Shown: in pieces, positions 46,403 to 56,388 of the stretch
Numbering within the stretch: position 1 is the stretch's first letter
Layout: each line of letters opens with the position of its first letter
Position numbers and translations under genes: made by a program
Assembly (NCBI GenBank): GCA_022376515.1
Contig: WTXI01000074.1
Coordinates: 1-64,000 of the forward strand
DNA from: Lactifluus volemus
Taxonomy: Eukaryota; Basidiomycota; Agaricomycetes; Russulales; Russulaceae
Direction of reading: 5' to 3'
Length of the DNA stretch: 64,000 bases
Notes under the pieces: generated by a model
The model's database searches: none
Told to the model about the DNA's origin: nothing
The model's input: only the letters and a program-made list of their open reading frames with translations

Positions 46403-48251
46403 TTAAGCCAACTCGCATCCAGTCTTCTCTTCCGTGTTCTGATGCACATGCTCTGTTCGCACAGATACCATCACTGCGCCGGGCGTCGTCACAGTCCCAT
46501 TTGACTGGGCGCTAGATGCAAAATGAATACTACTACGGATGTTAGCTGCTCTTTGTTGTGGATTAGGTATTTTCGGGGACTCTTGAGGCAGATTGAAGGA
46601 CCTATAAAAATAAGAAGGGAACTTCAGTTGAAGAGCAGTTCCAGAAACGATTTTCTGACATACACATATTCGGTGGAGTATGCATGTTCGAATAATGAGC
46701 GATACATACGAGTTGAACCGATGGACCTGCGACACGTCAGAAATTTGAGAGGAGGAAAGTGGCTCAGGAACGAACACAATTACGACTACGAGAAGGGCGC
46801 GAGAATCTTTCAGTCAGATACTCTTTCTATAACTTATTCGAGATCGCTTGCCTGCTACTCCTGTAAACATCTAGAGCGACTCTATTAGCTACTGGTCAAT
46901 GGCAATGATAGAAGGATAACTCCGACTTCATTCATTACGTCTATCGGGGCCAAGATAGCGATTAATCTCTCCTCGCACACGTGGACTTAGGTACACACCA
47001 TTCAAATCGAGGATCAGAAGAACCTGAAAGAACGTCGCCGTGAAGATACTAATTGTTTTAAAGCGACAGAATCCACACACCATAACTGGAACATCCGCAA
47101 TCGTTGCCAAGACTAACCAGATGAAGCACTTGAAAGACGTCAGGAATCAGCGGAGGCTGGAGAGGAAGGTAGGCCACCACCTGTTGGTAAAGGAGATGCC
47201 ATAAACCGAATGAACTGCCGTGAGAAGAACGCATGATCCCCAATAGCATGCCTATGAGGAGTACTCCATCGGTCACTAGAGAGCTGAGAGCGCTGATAAA
47301 GAAGCGGCGCGTATCCGAGGAGGAGGTCCGAGTCGCCTTCAGAGTTGGGTCATAAGATTGTCTCAAATTTTTCTCGTCAGAGAAAGGATCTGCACTGAAA
47401 GTGCGCACCTTAACCAAAACTTCATGGATCCAGCAACAGGTAAGTAGTCATGAGCACTGGACTAGTGGAAACTCAATACGAAGCTTACTGTATATGTAAA
47501 GAACAAGATCAGTTAACCATGTGCCAATAAGGAGCGGTGTCACAAAAGCATTTCGATCCCATATTGCGATTCTGAAAAGAAAGTCACGATGAGGAAAGCC
47601 AAATTACAAGTATCCCAGTGACCACTTGCACACGGAGAGTGATTAGAAGGGAGGCGAATGCCCAGCTGGTAAACACCAATACCTGCGGGAGGCCAACATC
47701 ATATTCAACAGGTGATACAAGAACAGGGGATCGAGTGCGGCGCTCTCACATCGTTTATGACATCAAGCTATGATTATATGCAGGTTGAGGATCGTCCTGA
47801 AACTGGGAACGTGCATGTCTCACCTGACGAGAAAGTTTGGTGGAGGTGCCCGCACGAATTATAAATATGACGAGCGTAAATAAAGCACTATAGCGGGTTC
47901 CTAGATATAGCTGATTCGTTTTAAGTTGTAGCGGTAACCTAAAACCTGAGCATAAAGGCCTACCCATATCGTCCGTCTGTACGGTTGTTTTCCTCTTAGA
48001 ACGTCAAATTCAAAACCTGCAGTAACCACCAGCTCCCAACTGATGTTTTTGTGAGACTGTGAGTCGACATCGTCCTGTGAGTTACAGCGCACGAGGGTAA
48101 ACGCACATGTAGATACCAGCTACAACATAATGGAGCTTGATTAGGGCCACTGTGTGATTGTCGGGAGTCGGGACGGCATCAGGTTGATACATTAATCAGG
48201 AGACGCACGGTAGTCTTCATTGAGGACAGTAGGGTTATGCCAGTTGACCAT
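46403..48251 (-). CDS. Membrane-protein array copy C (DUF6533-like), apparently intact
   Basis: Start MVNWHNPTVLNEDY at 48251. Spliced exons read ALIKLHYVVAGIYI, WELVVTAGFEFDVLRGKQPY, LYLGTRYSALFTLVIFIIRA, IAIWDRNAFVTPLLIGTWLT, VKVRTFSADPFSDEKNLRQS, SLVTDGVLLIGMLLGIMRSS, CFIWLVLATIADVPVM, and end EKTGCELA at 46403. The exon equivalents that are broken in A or B are intact here. In this copy the short intron before LRQSYDPT is also open in frame, so retention would not truncate the protein. Predicted seven-pass membrane protein with a cytosolic C-terminal tail. Promoter side carries TATAAATA about 57 nt before the ATG. Function unknown; possibly a receptor-like or sensor family, but that is speculation. 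Confidence 0.7.
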
Positions 48252-48307
48252 CGCGATGATGCCAGTGCAAACCGAGAGAATGTAAAGAATGAGTCTAGCT
48301 AGAGGTG

Positions 48308-48315
48308 TATAAATA
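48308..48315 (-). promoter_or_regulatory. TATA box of array copy C
   Basis: TATAAATA on the plus strand about 57 nt upstream of the ATG at 48251, at the position of the TATATATA of the other copies. Confidence 0.45.
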
Positions 48316-48621
48316 ATAACTCCGGGTTTGAACAATTTGTCCACGGAACTGTCAAACGTAAGGCGCTGCGCGTTAAGGTTCACCCAATTTCAAACCAGTG
48401 GCTCATCATATTATATTATCTGACTTTGACGGACTCAGAAGGGTGTCACTGAGGGTGTATTCAAGCCCAACTCGCACAGAGATACAGTGCCGAGCTCTCT
48501 GTCATGTTTGTTTGGATCCTTCGGTAGCCACGACTTGCTTATCCGCACTTTCCCCTCGCTCGTTGTTTTGCTGGAATATGAAACACTGCAGGTGATACAT
48601 CGATGGTGATGGTGATGGGTG

Positions 48622-48850
48622 ATGAACCCGAGCCCGTTGGACAGCGGCCGTGGTAAGCGCTCTCTGTCTCCCGCCTCTCCCACTTTCTATGCTATGCTTC
48701 ACCACCTTGTTTTTCCCGAGCCTACGATTACTCCTCCCCTTATTCGATCTCTCTTGTTCCCATATCCCATATGGTACCTGTTATGTAAATTACATCTTGT
48801 TGCATGCTTGCAGGGACAATATAAACACCAATTCAAAAAAAAAAAAAAAA
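48622..48850 (+). mobile_element. 5'-truncated LINE copy with poly-A tail and 14-bp target-site duplication
   Basis: The insertion is flanked by exact copies of GATGGTGATGGGTG at 48608-48621 and 48851-48864. It ends in a run of about 15 A. Its last 65 bp match the element ending at 2655 (shared TACATCTTGTTGC, TGCAGGGACAATA, ACCAATTC). Duplication plus poly-A identifies target-primed reverse transcription. It is too short to encode anything. Confidence 0.9.
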
Positions 48851-48864
48851 GATGGTGATGGGTG

Positions 48865-49214
48865 TGCTGACTCAAGTTGCGACTAACTCCAGTTGGCCTT
48901 GGCCAAGAAATGGCGCGTGTGCCAGTGCTACTGTGACAACAAGTGACCAGTGATGGCCATAGGTCGACGGCAAAACATCATAATCACAGTACATCTCAAT
49001 GGCACCGGTGACTTTACCATTTATATATACTAGGCGTAATGTCATGAGATACTCCACTACCACTGATTTTGCCAGGTTTGAGCAAGTATTTAAGTGAAGG
49101 AAGCGCGGTAAACTTGAAAAACCTATCGGAGGCTTGATCGGAGGCCTCAAGTACCCCCAATTAGACAGCCCTGCAATGACACCTGTGTTATCGCTATCCC
49201 AAGTCCGCCTCTCG
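48865..49214. other. Spacer between LINE insertion and nucleoporin relic
   Basis: No supported gene. Part of it resembles spacer DNA behind copies A and B (CACCGGTGACTTTACCATTT and CACTACCACTGATTTT blocks). Confidence 0.4.
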
Positions 49215-49960
49215 ATTACTGTATGTGCAGCCCTCATCCTAACGTCATCCTTGCGCACACGAAGTTCGACACTTCTAGGTTCGCTTTCGCTCTCAGCCTC
49301 CAGTGTTTCCAGTATAGTCCGCCCTGCGGCACACCAGTGCACAAACACCCCGTATCTGGATAACGGCGAGAAAACCCCCGCCGGATGGCACCTTCCGGCC
49401 GGGCCGACCGCACCGTGATGCCCTGCGACGCTGCTGACTCGGATGCAAAGCCCGCTGTTGATAAATATTTCTATGCCATCCGCTCCCATCCAGTTTGCTG
49501 GTCTCAAGCCTCTGTATACCATGGGGGCCGCATCTAAAATACCCCTAACACATTCGGCTTGGTTGCGCTTCAATGACTCGTTTGGGGCATTGTCTCTTGT
49601 CTCAGCACCTGCTACTAATACCACGATCGCGAGCGCAAGCAACATACTAAGTAATCACGCGCGCCTTGGATACCTTCCCTTATGAGCCCTGGGTTACGAC
49701 GTAGCTGCGAGTACAAACAAAGGGAATCGCCGCTCTGGAGTTTGGATCACCACAGAAGCACCACGCAAAACCTGTGCCCTTGAAGAGTATTCCTACAACG
49801 GGAAGGACACCAAATCCCGCGTTCGGCTTGGGTCCGTTACCTGGGATCAAGCCCATGACGACGCTTTGGGTAGTCGAGGGATGGTTTGCTTTTCTTCCTT
49901 TCATGAATTTGTGAATCGTATGAGTCAGGTACGAGATGATGAAAAGTAGTATTTGAATCT
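49215..49960 (+). pseudogene. Relic of the nucleoporin 3' part ahead of array unit D
   Basis: Three blocks follow the order of the nucleoporin gene. 49232-49370 parallels about 35270-35480 (CGCTTTCGCTCTCAGCCTCC). 49440-49640 parallels 35810-36030 (GATGCAAAGCCCG, TTTGCTGGTCTCA, GACTCGTTTGGGGCATTG). 49690-49960 parallels 37185-37460 (GTAGCTGCGAG, CCGAAGCACCACGCAAAA-like, GACGACGCTTT, TAGTCGAGGGA). The last block continues past the nucleoporin stop codon into its 3' flank. Large parts of the coiled-coil exons are missing. Frames are broken. It is a segmental copy of the nucleoporin 3' end together with the downstream membrane gene. Confidence 0.85.
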
Positions 49961-50365
49961 ACTTTCGATTCGTTCCTGTCTAAAACCCTCTTGAATCAGC
50001 ATGTGATACGAGTTCAAGTTGGCATGTCGCATATGGCTCTCGAAGAGGCTGGATGAGCGACGCATCAGCCTTAAAACTTGAAAGCCTGATACGAAAGCGA
50101 AGAGGCCTAACAAAGAACTAGAAATAAATGAGGGATCCCTTGAAGTCAGTAAAGCTGGTAGCTATCATCACTGATAGGGACTACCAGTGCGCAATGGTCA
50201 AGCAAGGTCATGATGATTCTCTTGCCTTGAAGCTCAATAACTCCAATCACAGTACGACAAAACATCCCACACGATAACTTAGGCTACTTTTTCTGGGCGT
50301 GGAGTTTCCTCCAAATAAAAACTGGGATATACTCAGGCTGCTGATCTCCTCGCTACTCCTGTCAG

Positions 50366-52247
50366 CTAGGCCAGCTCATATACAACCTTGTCATCCGTGT
50401 TCTCGTGCATGAGATCGGGGATAGTGAACGTGCCGGGAGCGAATTCCAACTGTACAGGTTCTGACTGCATGGATACTGTCACCGCGCCGGGTGTCGTCAC
50501 AGCCTTCTTTGACTGGGTGCTAGGTGCAAACGGGGTGCTGCTAAGGACGTTAGGTGCTGTCTGCGATGGATTAAGGGTGTGCATCCAAGGGGAGCCTTGA
50601 GGCGGTTTATAGGACCTAAAAAATTCAAAAGGGAATGCCAGTTGATGAGCGGCTTTAGGAACGGTTTTGGAATATCATGGACCTACGCAGAATTGGTGGA
50701 GTGTGTATGTTGGAACAAAGCGCGATATATGCGAGTTGCACCGATGGACCTGCGACAAGTCAGAAACTGAGAGAAAGAAACGGAAACGGAACGGACACAG
50801 CTACCGCTATGAGAAGGGCGCGAAATGGTTTAGTCAGGTGCCTTTTCTGCATTTATTCGAGGTCGCTTGCCTGTTACTCCTGTGAACATCTGTAGTGACG
50901 CTTTAATCAGCCAATAGTCAATGGAAACGAAGAAAGAATAGATCAGACCTCGTTCATAGGGTCTACAGGGCCAAGAGAGCGATTAGTAACTGCCGCTCTC
51001 ACACCTGAGCCTAGGTACGCACTATTCAAATTGAGGATTAGGAAGACCTAAAAAACGCTGACGTGAACATGGTGGTTGTAAAGTAGCAGAAATTAACGGA
51101 CCATAAGGGGAAGATCCGAAATCGTCACCAGGACCAACCAGATGATGGACTTCAGAGACGTCAGCAGCTAGTGGAGAGGGAAAGTAGGGCACCACCTGTT
51201 GAAAAAGAACCTGCCATAAACCAAACGAACCACTGTGAGGAGAGCGCACAAGCCCGACTAGCATGCTGATGAGGAGTACTACATCGATCACTAGCATGCT
51301 GACGGCGTTGACCAGGAACCTGCGCGTATTGGCGTTGACGCACATCCCGAGAAATGGCTCGTACGACGTTCTCATCTTTTACAGGTCAGGAAATTCCAGA
51401 GGAAGGACTTGCGACAAAGGTGCACACCTCGACCAAATCTTTGTAGATGCGAGAAAAAATCGTGAGTGCACGCCTGGGAAGTACTTCATATACATGAAGA
51501 CTTACTGTATATGTAAAACGCAATACCAGCTAACCAAGTACCAATAACAAGCGATGAAACGAAGGTGTTTCTATCCCATATTGCGATTCTGAAAGAAAAA
51601 AAAAAGATGAGGAAAAGACGAGTTCCAACTGTCCCAGTGACCACTTGCACACGGAGGGCAATAAGAAGAGAGGCGCATGACCAACTAGCATAAACCAAGG
51701 CCTGCGGAGGTCAGCATCGCATTCAACAACAAAACTTGCTCTCACATCGTCTAGAATGGCGAACTGCGATCGATTTCAAGTTATTAATAAAATATCCTGA
51801 AACTCGGGGATGATGTGCATGTCTCACCCGACACGAAACTCTGGTGGTGCCGTCTGCACGAATTAAGAATACGATGAACGTAAATAGTGCAGTATAACGG
51901 GTTCCTAGATATAGCTGTTTCGACGTCAGCTATCACTGGTGGTGTTAGCCCACTGGCACAGCATAAAACTTTACCCATATTGTCGGCCTGTAGGGTAGTT
52001 TTCCTCTTAGGACATCCAGCTCAAAACCTGCAGTAACCACCACCTCCCAACTGACGTTGTTGTGAGCTGACATTATCCTGGGCTTTCCTGTGTGAAAAAC
52101 TATGCGCACATGTAGATACCAGCAAGGATATGAAGGAGCTTGAACAGGTCGACTATGTAATCGTCAGGACGGCATCAGGTTGACACGCGAAGCAGGAAAC
52201 GCACAGTAGTCCTGATTGATGACAATGGGGTCGTGAAACTTGACCAT
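50366..52247 (-). CDS. Membrane-protein array copy D (DUF6533-like), apparently intact
   Basis: Start MVKFHDPIVINQDY at 52247. Spliced exons read FDLFKLLHILAGIYI, WEVVVTAGFELDVLRGKLPY, LYLGTRYTALFTFIVFLIRA, VYASWSCASLLIALRV, IAIWDRNTFVSSLVIGTWLA, MRTSYEPFLGMCVNANTRRF, MLVIDVVLLISMLVGLVRSP, SIIWLVLVTISDLPLM, then an ATRIYRAL motif and the tail ending DKVVYELA at 50366. All phases checked are consistent, including the shared GC-AG intron. Most diverged of the four copies in DNA, but it keeps the protein pattern, which suggests constraint. Predicted seven-pass membrane protein of unknown function. The tail differs from A-C (longer PGTFTIPDLMHENTDD). Confidence 0.7.
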
Positions 52248-52298
52248 CTTGACGATGCCAGCCGAGAGAATGTCGAAAGAAGCGTCTAATATAAGGTG

Positions 52299-52306
52299 TA
52301 TATATA
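52299..52306 (-). promoter_or_regulatory. TATA box of array copy D
   Basis: TATATATA about 52 nt upstream of the ATG at 52247; same flanking AAGGTG as copies A and B. Confidence 0.5.
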
Positions 52307-52309
52307 GTA

Positions 52310-53349
52310 ATTCGAGGACACGCAACGGTCGTCTAAGCGGTATACATACGGCGACCTTATGACGATTTGGGATTTGATCTTATAACAATGTCTTGGCCCT
52401 GAGTTAAACTTAGCAAAGTAAGGATCATCACACGATCGACCTGGTTGCCCCGGAATAAAGGTGTACCGAAGGGTTTGGTACGAGCCCAAGGCTGCTTCCA
52501 AGTCGCACAGAAATTTAGTACCTTCTCCCAAAGAGTGATCATGTTTGTTTGAATCCTCCAGCGGCCACGATTTGTTTGAGTGATCCACAAGTTCGGTTCT
52601 TTGTTTTGCTGGAAATGGACGTTCACACCTGCGAACGAGGGTGTGCAGGTGAGGCACAGCCAGATTGTTCAAAGTGGGGGCTCATCAGTATCGAAATTCC
52701 ACCAGAACAATGAGGTTGAGCTAGCATCCATCAACGGCGATGGCGGTGGTGACGGTGTGAACTGTATGTAACGGTGATCTAAGGTCTCATGACTAACCTT
52801 TTGTTGTACTGTCGCATTACCGTGAGAGCTTATAGTTATGCCTGTGCTGCTGCCAGCCACTGGTGACATGGTGACAGACCGGTGAGCGCTAGATGAGCGC
52901 CAGTACTGGCGACCCCTGGCCGTGTGGGTGACCTGTCGCTCCTCATCACATTTCTACGTTTTACCAGCGCTCAATGGACACATTCTCTTCAGCGTACCTA
53001 TAAGCCCACAGAGCGCCCCATCTCCATCCGTCCACACGGGTTACACGGAGAGCTGACGAGGACATCTGAGTTTTTCACGAGTCATCACATACCCTGGGCG
53101 ACTGCACAACGTATTGGGCTATCTAGGTGCGGGACTCAGATGCTGTAGAGACAGGGCGGCTGAGAGCAGCGAATCGGGGCAACAAGATTGGGCTTTCTGT
53201 AACAGCGACGACAGCAAGGCGGTGCCAACGGGCACGGAGAAGGAGTTGGGGTTTGAACGATGAGCAATTGGATTATATCGTGATACTCATTGACTGCAGG
53301 TGCTCTATAACTTCTGAATCATCTGATGCTTCGATCAGATAATCTAAGG
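52310..53349. other. Spacer after the array
   Basis: No supported gene. 52320-52680 is a diverged version of the array spacer (compare 39780-39850 and 48480-48620). A patch near 52990-53070 loosely resembles 45740-45810, another array-border sequence. Confidence 0.4.
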
Positions 53350-53964
53350 TTATACCTCACTCCAGATTGATGCAAAAACGACGGGTTGTCTGTATACACT
53401 TAAACAAACCGACTCGGAGAATATCACAGGGGTGCAGATTGAAACAGAGCATTCGTCTTTGTATCGATGTTGTGTTATTAGTTGTTTGAGCATATAAAGA
53501 CCATTGCCTGTGTGAGTCGAGGCGTCCGTCAAGGGTGAGTTCGGGACGCTAAGAATGGAAGAGCGGAAAGCAGCGGCGAAGAGAAACAATGATGTATGGT
53601 GGAGTAGTGGCGGTAACAGACTAGGGACGGCAAGTCCAGGAGAGATAATGAGACGAAACTGAGGCGATAACGAGGCCGAACACTTAAGTTTCTTGAATCC
53701 GAGTTGGCCCAACGCGTCGAAAACGGTCATGTTAGTAAGACTGGGAGTATCACGAGCATGAAAACGAGTAGGAAAAAGGTATCGGATATAAAACGAATGA
53801 GCAAAGAAGGGCGCGAGCTCTTCCAAAATGAGAGGAGCGAGTCCAGGGCTAGAACGCGAAACCGAAAATAAAGGATCAACGCAAAGAGAGTGCGGCCTAG
53901 ACGCGGCGCGAGGCGTAACACGCGGTCTAGAGCAGGGTAACATGGGCGGAGAAAAAAACTTCAC
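53350..53964 (-). CDS. Doubtful 204-codon reading frame
   Basis: An uninterrupted frame from ATG at 53964 with no recognised domain, a serine/leucine/proline-rich composition and no convincing homologue in memory. The length is more than expected by chance but composition is unlike the conserved genes here. It may be a non-coding transcript or spurious. Listed only for completeness. Confidence 0.2.
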   Translation of the reverse strand: MKFFSPPMLPCSRPRVTPRAASRPHSLCVDPLFSVSRSSPGLAPLILEELAPFFAHSFYIRYLFPTRFHARDTPSLTNMTVFDALGQLGFKKLKCSASLSPQFRLIISPGLAVPSLLPPLLHHTSLFLFAAAFRSSILSVPNSPLTDASTHTGNGLYMLKQLITQHRYKDECSVSICTPVIFSESVCLSVYRQPVVFASIWSEV

Positions 53965-54044
53965 TACACTGACACTGGGGGAACAAAGGCAAGCGACCTA
54001 AAATCAAACGGGTAACGAGAGGTAGATACAGCATAGAAACCAAT

Positions 54045-54196
54045 GGAAACCTGGAAACTTTGGAAACCTATGTCCAATTTTCTGAAAACCCCCCCTTGAA
54101 TGATGTTGCAACAGAAACCTCAGAAACCTATGGAAACTGTCAGTACTAGAAAGTGTACTCACATAGGGTGGCTGGTTTCCAATGTTTCCAGGTTTC
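54045..54196. repeat. Inverted and tandem GGAAACC repeats
   Basis: 54045-54068 (GGAAACCTGGAAACTTTGGA followed by AACC) and 54174-54196 are reverse complements with one mismatch in 23 bp. Further GGAAACC/GGAAACT motifs lie between and beyond them (54131, 54211). It resembles subterminal repeats of a DNA transposon or a short satellite. No transposase is present. Confidence 0.65.
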
Positions 54197-54851
54197 TGAT
54201 TTTCCGGAAACCTTGGAAACTATTTTCCCTTTTTTTGCTGATGTAGCGTGGTGGCTGAGGTGACGTTGGGGCGCGTGTGATAAAGCGACGAGTGGTTAAT
54301 CTAGGACGTTGTAGGAATACCAAAGAGGAAGGTGAGAGTGGATGGAACGAAGCAGACAGACGACAAGAAGGACGAAGAGACCGTGGAAAGGGGTGCATGC
54401 GACGACTCGGAAGCGCTGGAAACATGGGTGCCAGTCAGGGTTGCAAGGATTGCGACAACTCTTGCTTATCGATGCATCGCACTCATCCTCATCTCTGTCC
54501 ACTCCTCTTGTACGTTATCGTCTACCAAATAATGCTCATAATCGATGCATGATCACTCCGCCATCCCAACGTGCTGGTCCATGCGTTCCACGCTGTCGAC
54601 TGATCGTACTTCAATTCAAGGACAAATCGACACCAGACCTGCTACTAGTTGCACCGTCTGGACCTCAACCCAAAAAGGTTTCGACTGGCGAACGCTGAAA
54701 GTTCTTTGTTTTTGAAATGACAATGCGCTGGGACTCGCATAGACGCCGAACGCACGCGACTCGCTGTTTTTATTTCTTGCGTAGGAAAGTTTTTTTGCTG
54801 AATACAAGGCCCCACGCACTACAAGACGAACTGAATAATTTATATCTCGAT

Positions 54852-55822
54852 TCAGCTCTGTTCCTCCCCGTCTGAAAATTGGCCCTCCTCCAGCGTGCCG
54901 TTGACCTTCGGATCTGCGTCGTGGTCGTCGTGCTGATGTGCGTAAGGGTCGTGGATGATTGACTCGAGATGTGCGAGCGCGGCCTGTATAAAGAGACGGA
55001 ATAGACCCGAAAAAAGGAGGGGGGGAAGGGAGAAAGGGAGGGGAAAAAAAGAAAATGTCTAGTAGGGTTGATAGCGGTTATCGTTGGTGGGATCACTGCG
55101 CACCCTGCCGACCTCGCTAAGCTCTTCATCTCCTTCACCAGTAAAAACGTCAAATCCTGCGGTGTCTGGGTCGATAAATGCGTCATCGTCGTCGTTGTCA
55201 CTGCCGTCGTCATCGGATTGCTGTGGATCGGGATGAAGAGAAGCGCAGGTGGAGAGTGCTTCGAAAATAGGTTCCACTGTGACGCCGGGCCAGGTAAGGG
55301 AACGAGATGCGGGGAGAGAGATGGTTGTAACGCACGTGAGGCAGAGTCCTGAGGGGTCAGACTGAGTTCGCGCATCTCCAATGTGTCTTCGCCATCCGGT
55401 GGAGGCGCATCTGTCACTGGGGGCTCGTCCAGTTGGCAATAGATAAAGGGGCCAGAGTCGCCGCGCGATATCGCATGCAACGTTATAGATGGGTACTCAA
55501 TCTTAAAAGCGCGTCCTGTAGAAGATTGGAACGCGAGCACACTAGGGGCCACAGGCGTGATCACAGTTAGTCGCGTTGATCCAATCACAAGACAATGAAG
55601 AAAAGAAGGAGAACCTCTCGATGATGTAGAGGGTGCCTATTGAACCATCCGCCGGAGAGAAGCCATCGAGTGGAGGATCGAACGCGACACGGATATTGTC
55701 GACTTTTTGCATGAGGACAGGTGGGATATCGCTGAAAGATGCCGGCGTGGCTCCTGTAAGTAATCTGTGTTCCTCAACGGAGACATGATGAGGGATCGGT
55801 CTATAAAAGTGACTGCCGGCAT
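54852..55822 (-). CDS. ICln/methylosome subunit (Voldacs domain), with one apparent frameshift
   Basis: Exons 55822-55615, 55541-55336, 55276-55104 and 54983-54852. After MPAVTFIDRS the conserved frame continues PHHVSVEEHRLLTGATPASF, then SDIPPVLMQKVDNIRVAF, PPLDGFSPADGSIGTLYIIE, SVLAFQSSTGRAFKIEYPSI, TLHAISR, FIYCQLDE, LEMRELSLTPQDSASLEPIF, EALSTCASLHPDP, an acidic stretch, ELSEVGRAALAHLESIIHDP and EEGQFSDGEEQS. This is the pleckstrin-like ICln fold, a subunit of the PRMT5/Skb1 methylosome that chaperones Sm proteins for snRNP assembly. Joining the N-terminus to the rest needs one extra base at the run 55792-55794 (GGG on the plus strand). With it, all exon phases agree. Without it the model fails. 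Confidence 0.85.
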
Positions 55823-56388
55823 TTCTTTTCGAGTGTTGTTGTTTATTACCACCAAAGTATTAACCACCTCAAAGAAGCGAGTAGGGCTAAGATGGTGTAG
55901 AGTCTTGTGTTAATCAGGGGCAGAACGAAGAGGCTAAATGCCTGAGATGTCCAGAGGTGGCTGGAGACCGTAATTCGACTTACGTGCCCACGAACGCTTA
56001 CATAAGTTACTGTTGACTGAGACTCCTCTCTACTGCATTTCTCCTACCCACTGAAACTCCCTTCTCTCTGAACTCCGTGACTGCGCGCAGTGCAGTTCTA
56101 TTTCCATCACGTTCAAGCACAGCATCAGTTCCTGAGCTTCCAAGACCTTCTCCATACAGCACAGCTTCCAATCCTAGCAATAAAGTTCGGCGTGAAACAC
56201 CGTATTACGCAGCACCCTTACCCTTTCCACTACTACACTTTTCTTTCTCTCCTTCTGAACCCTCAAGACACCTTTCTAACTCCTCATCCACCAACCATGT
56301 CCTCATTGTTTGACAAAATAAAAGACAAACTAACACCTGAACCATCCGGCGCGCCGCTCTCAACGTCTGCTTCCAGAGGATCGGTAAT
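55823..56388. promoter_or_regulatory. Divergent promoter region of ICln and MARVEL genes
   Basis: The two genes are transcribed away from each other. Pyrimidine-rich sequence at 56140-56290 precedes the plus-strand gene. An upstream ATG at 56297 opens MSSLFDKIKDKLTPEPSGAP, a plausible N-terminus for the MARVEL protein, but it lies one base out of frame with the conserved RGTLGFEDDN segment. Confidence 0.45.
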
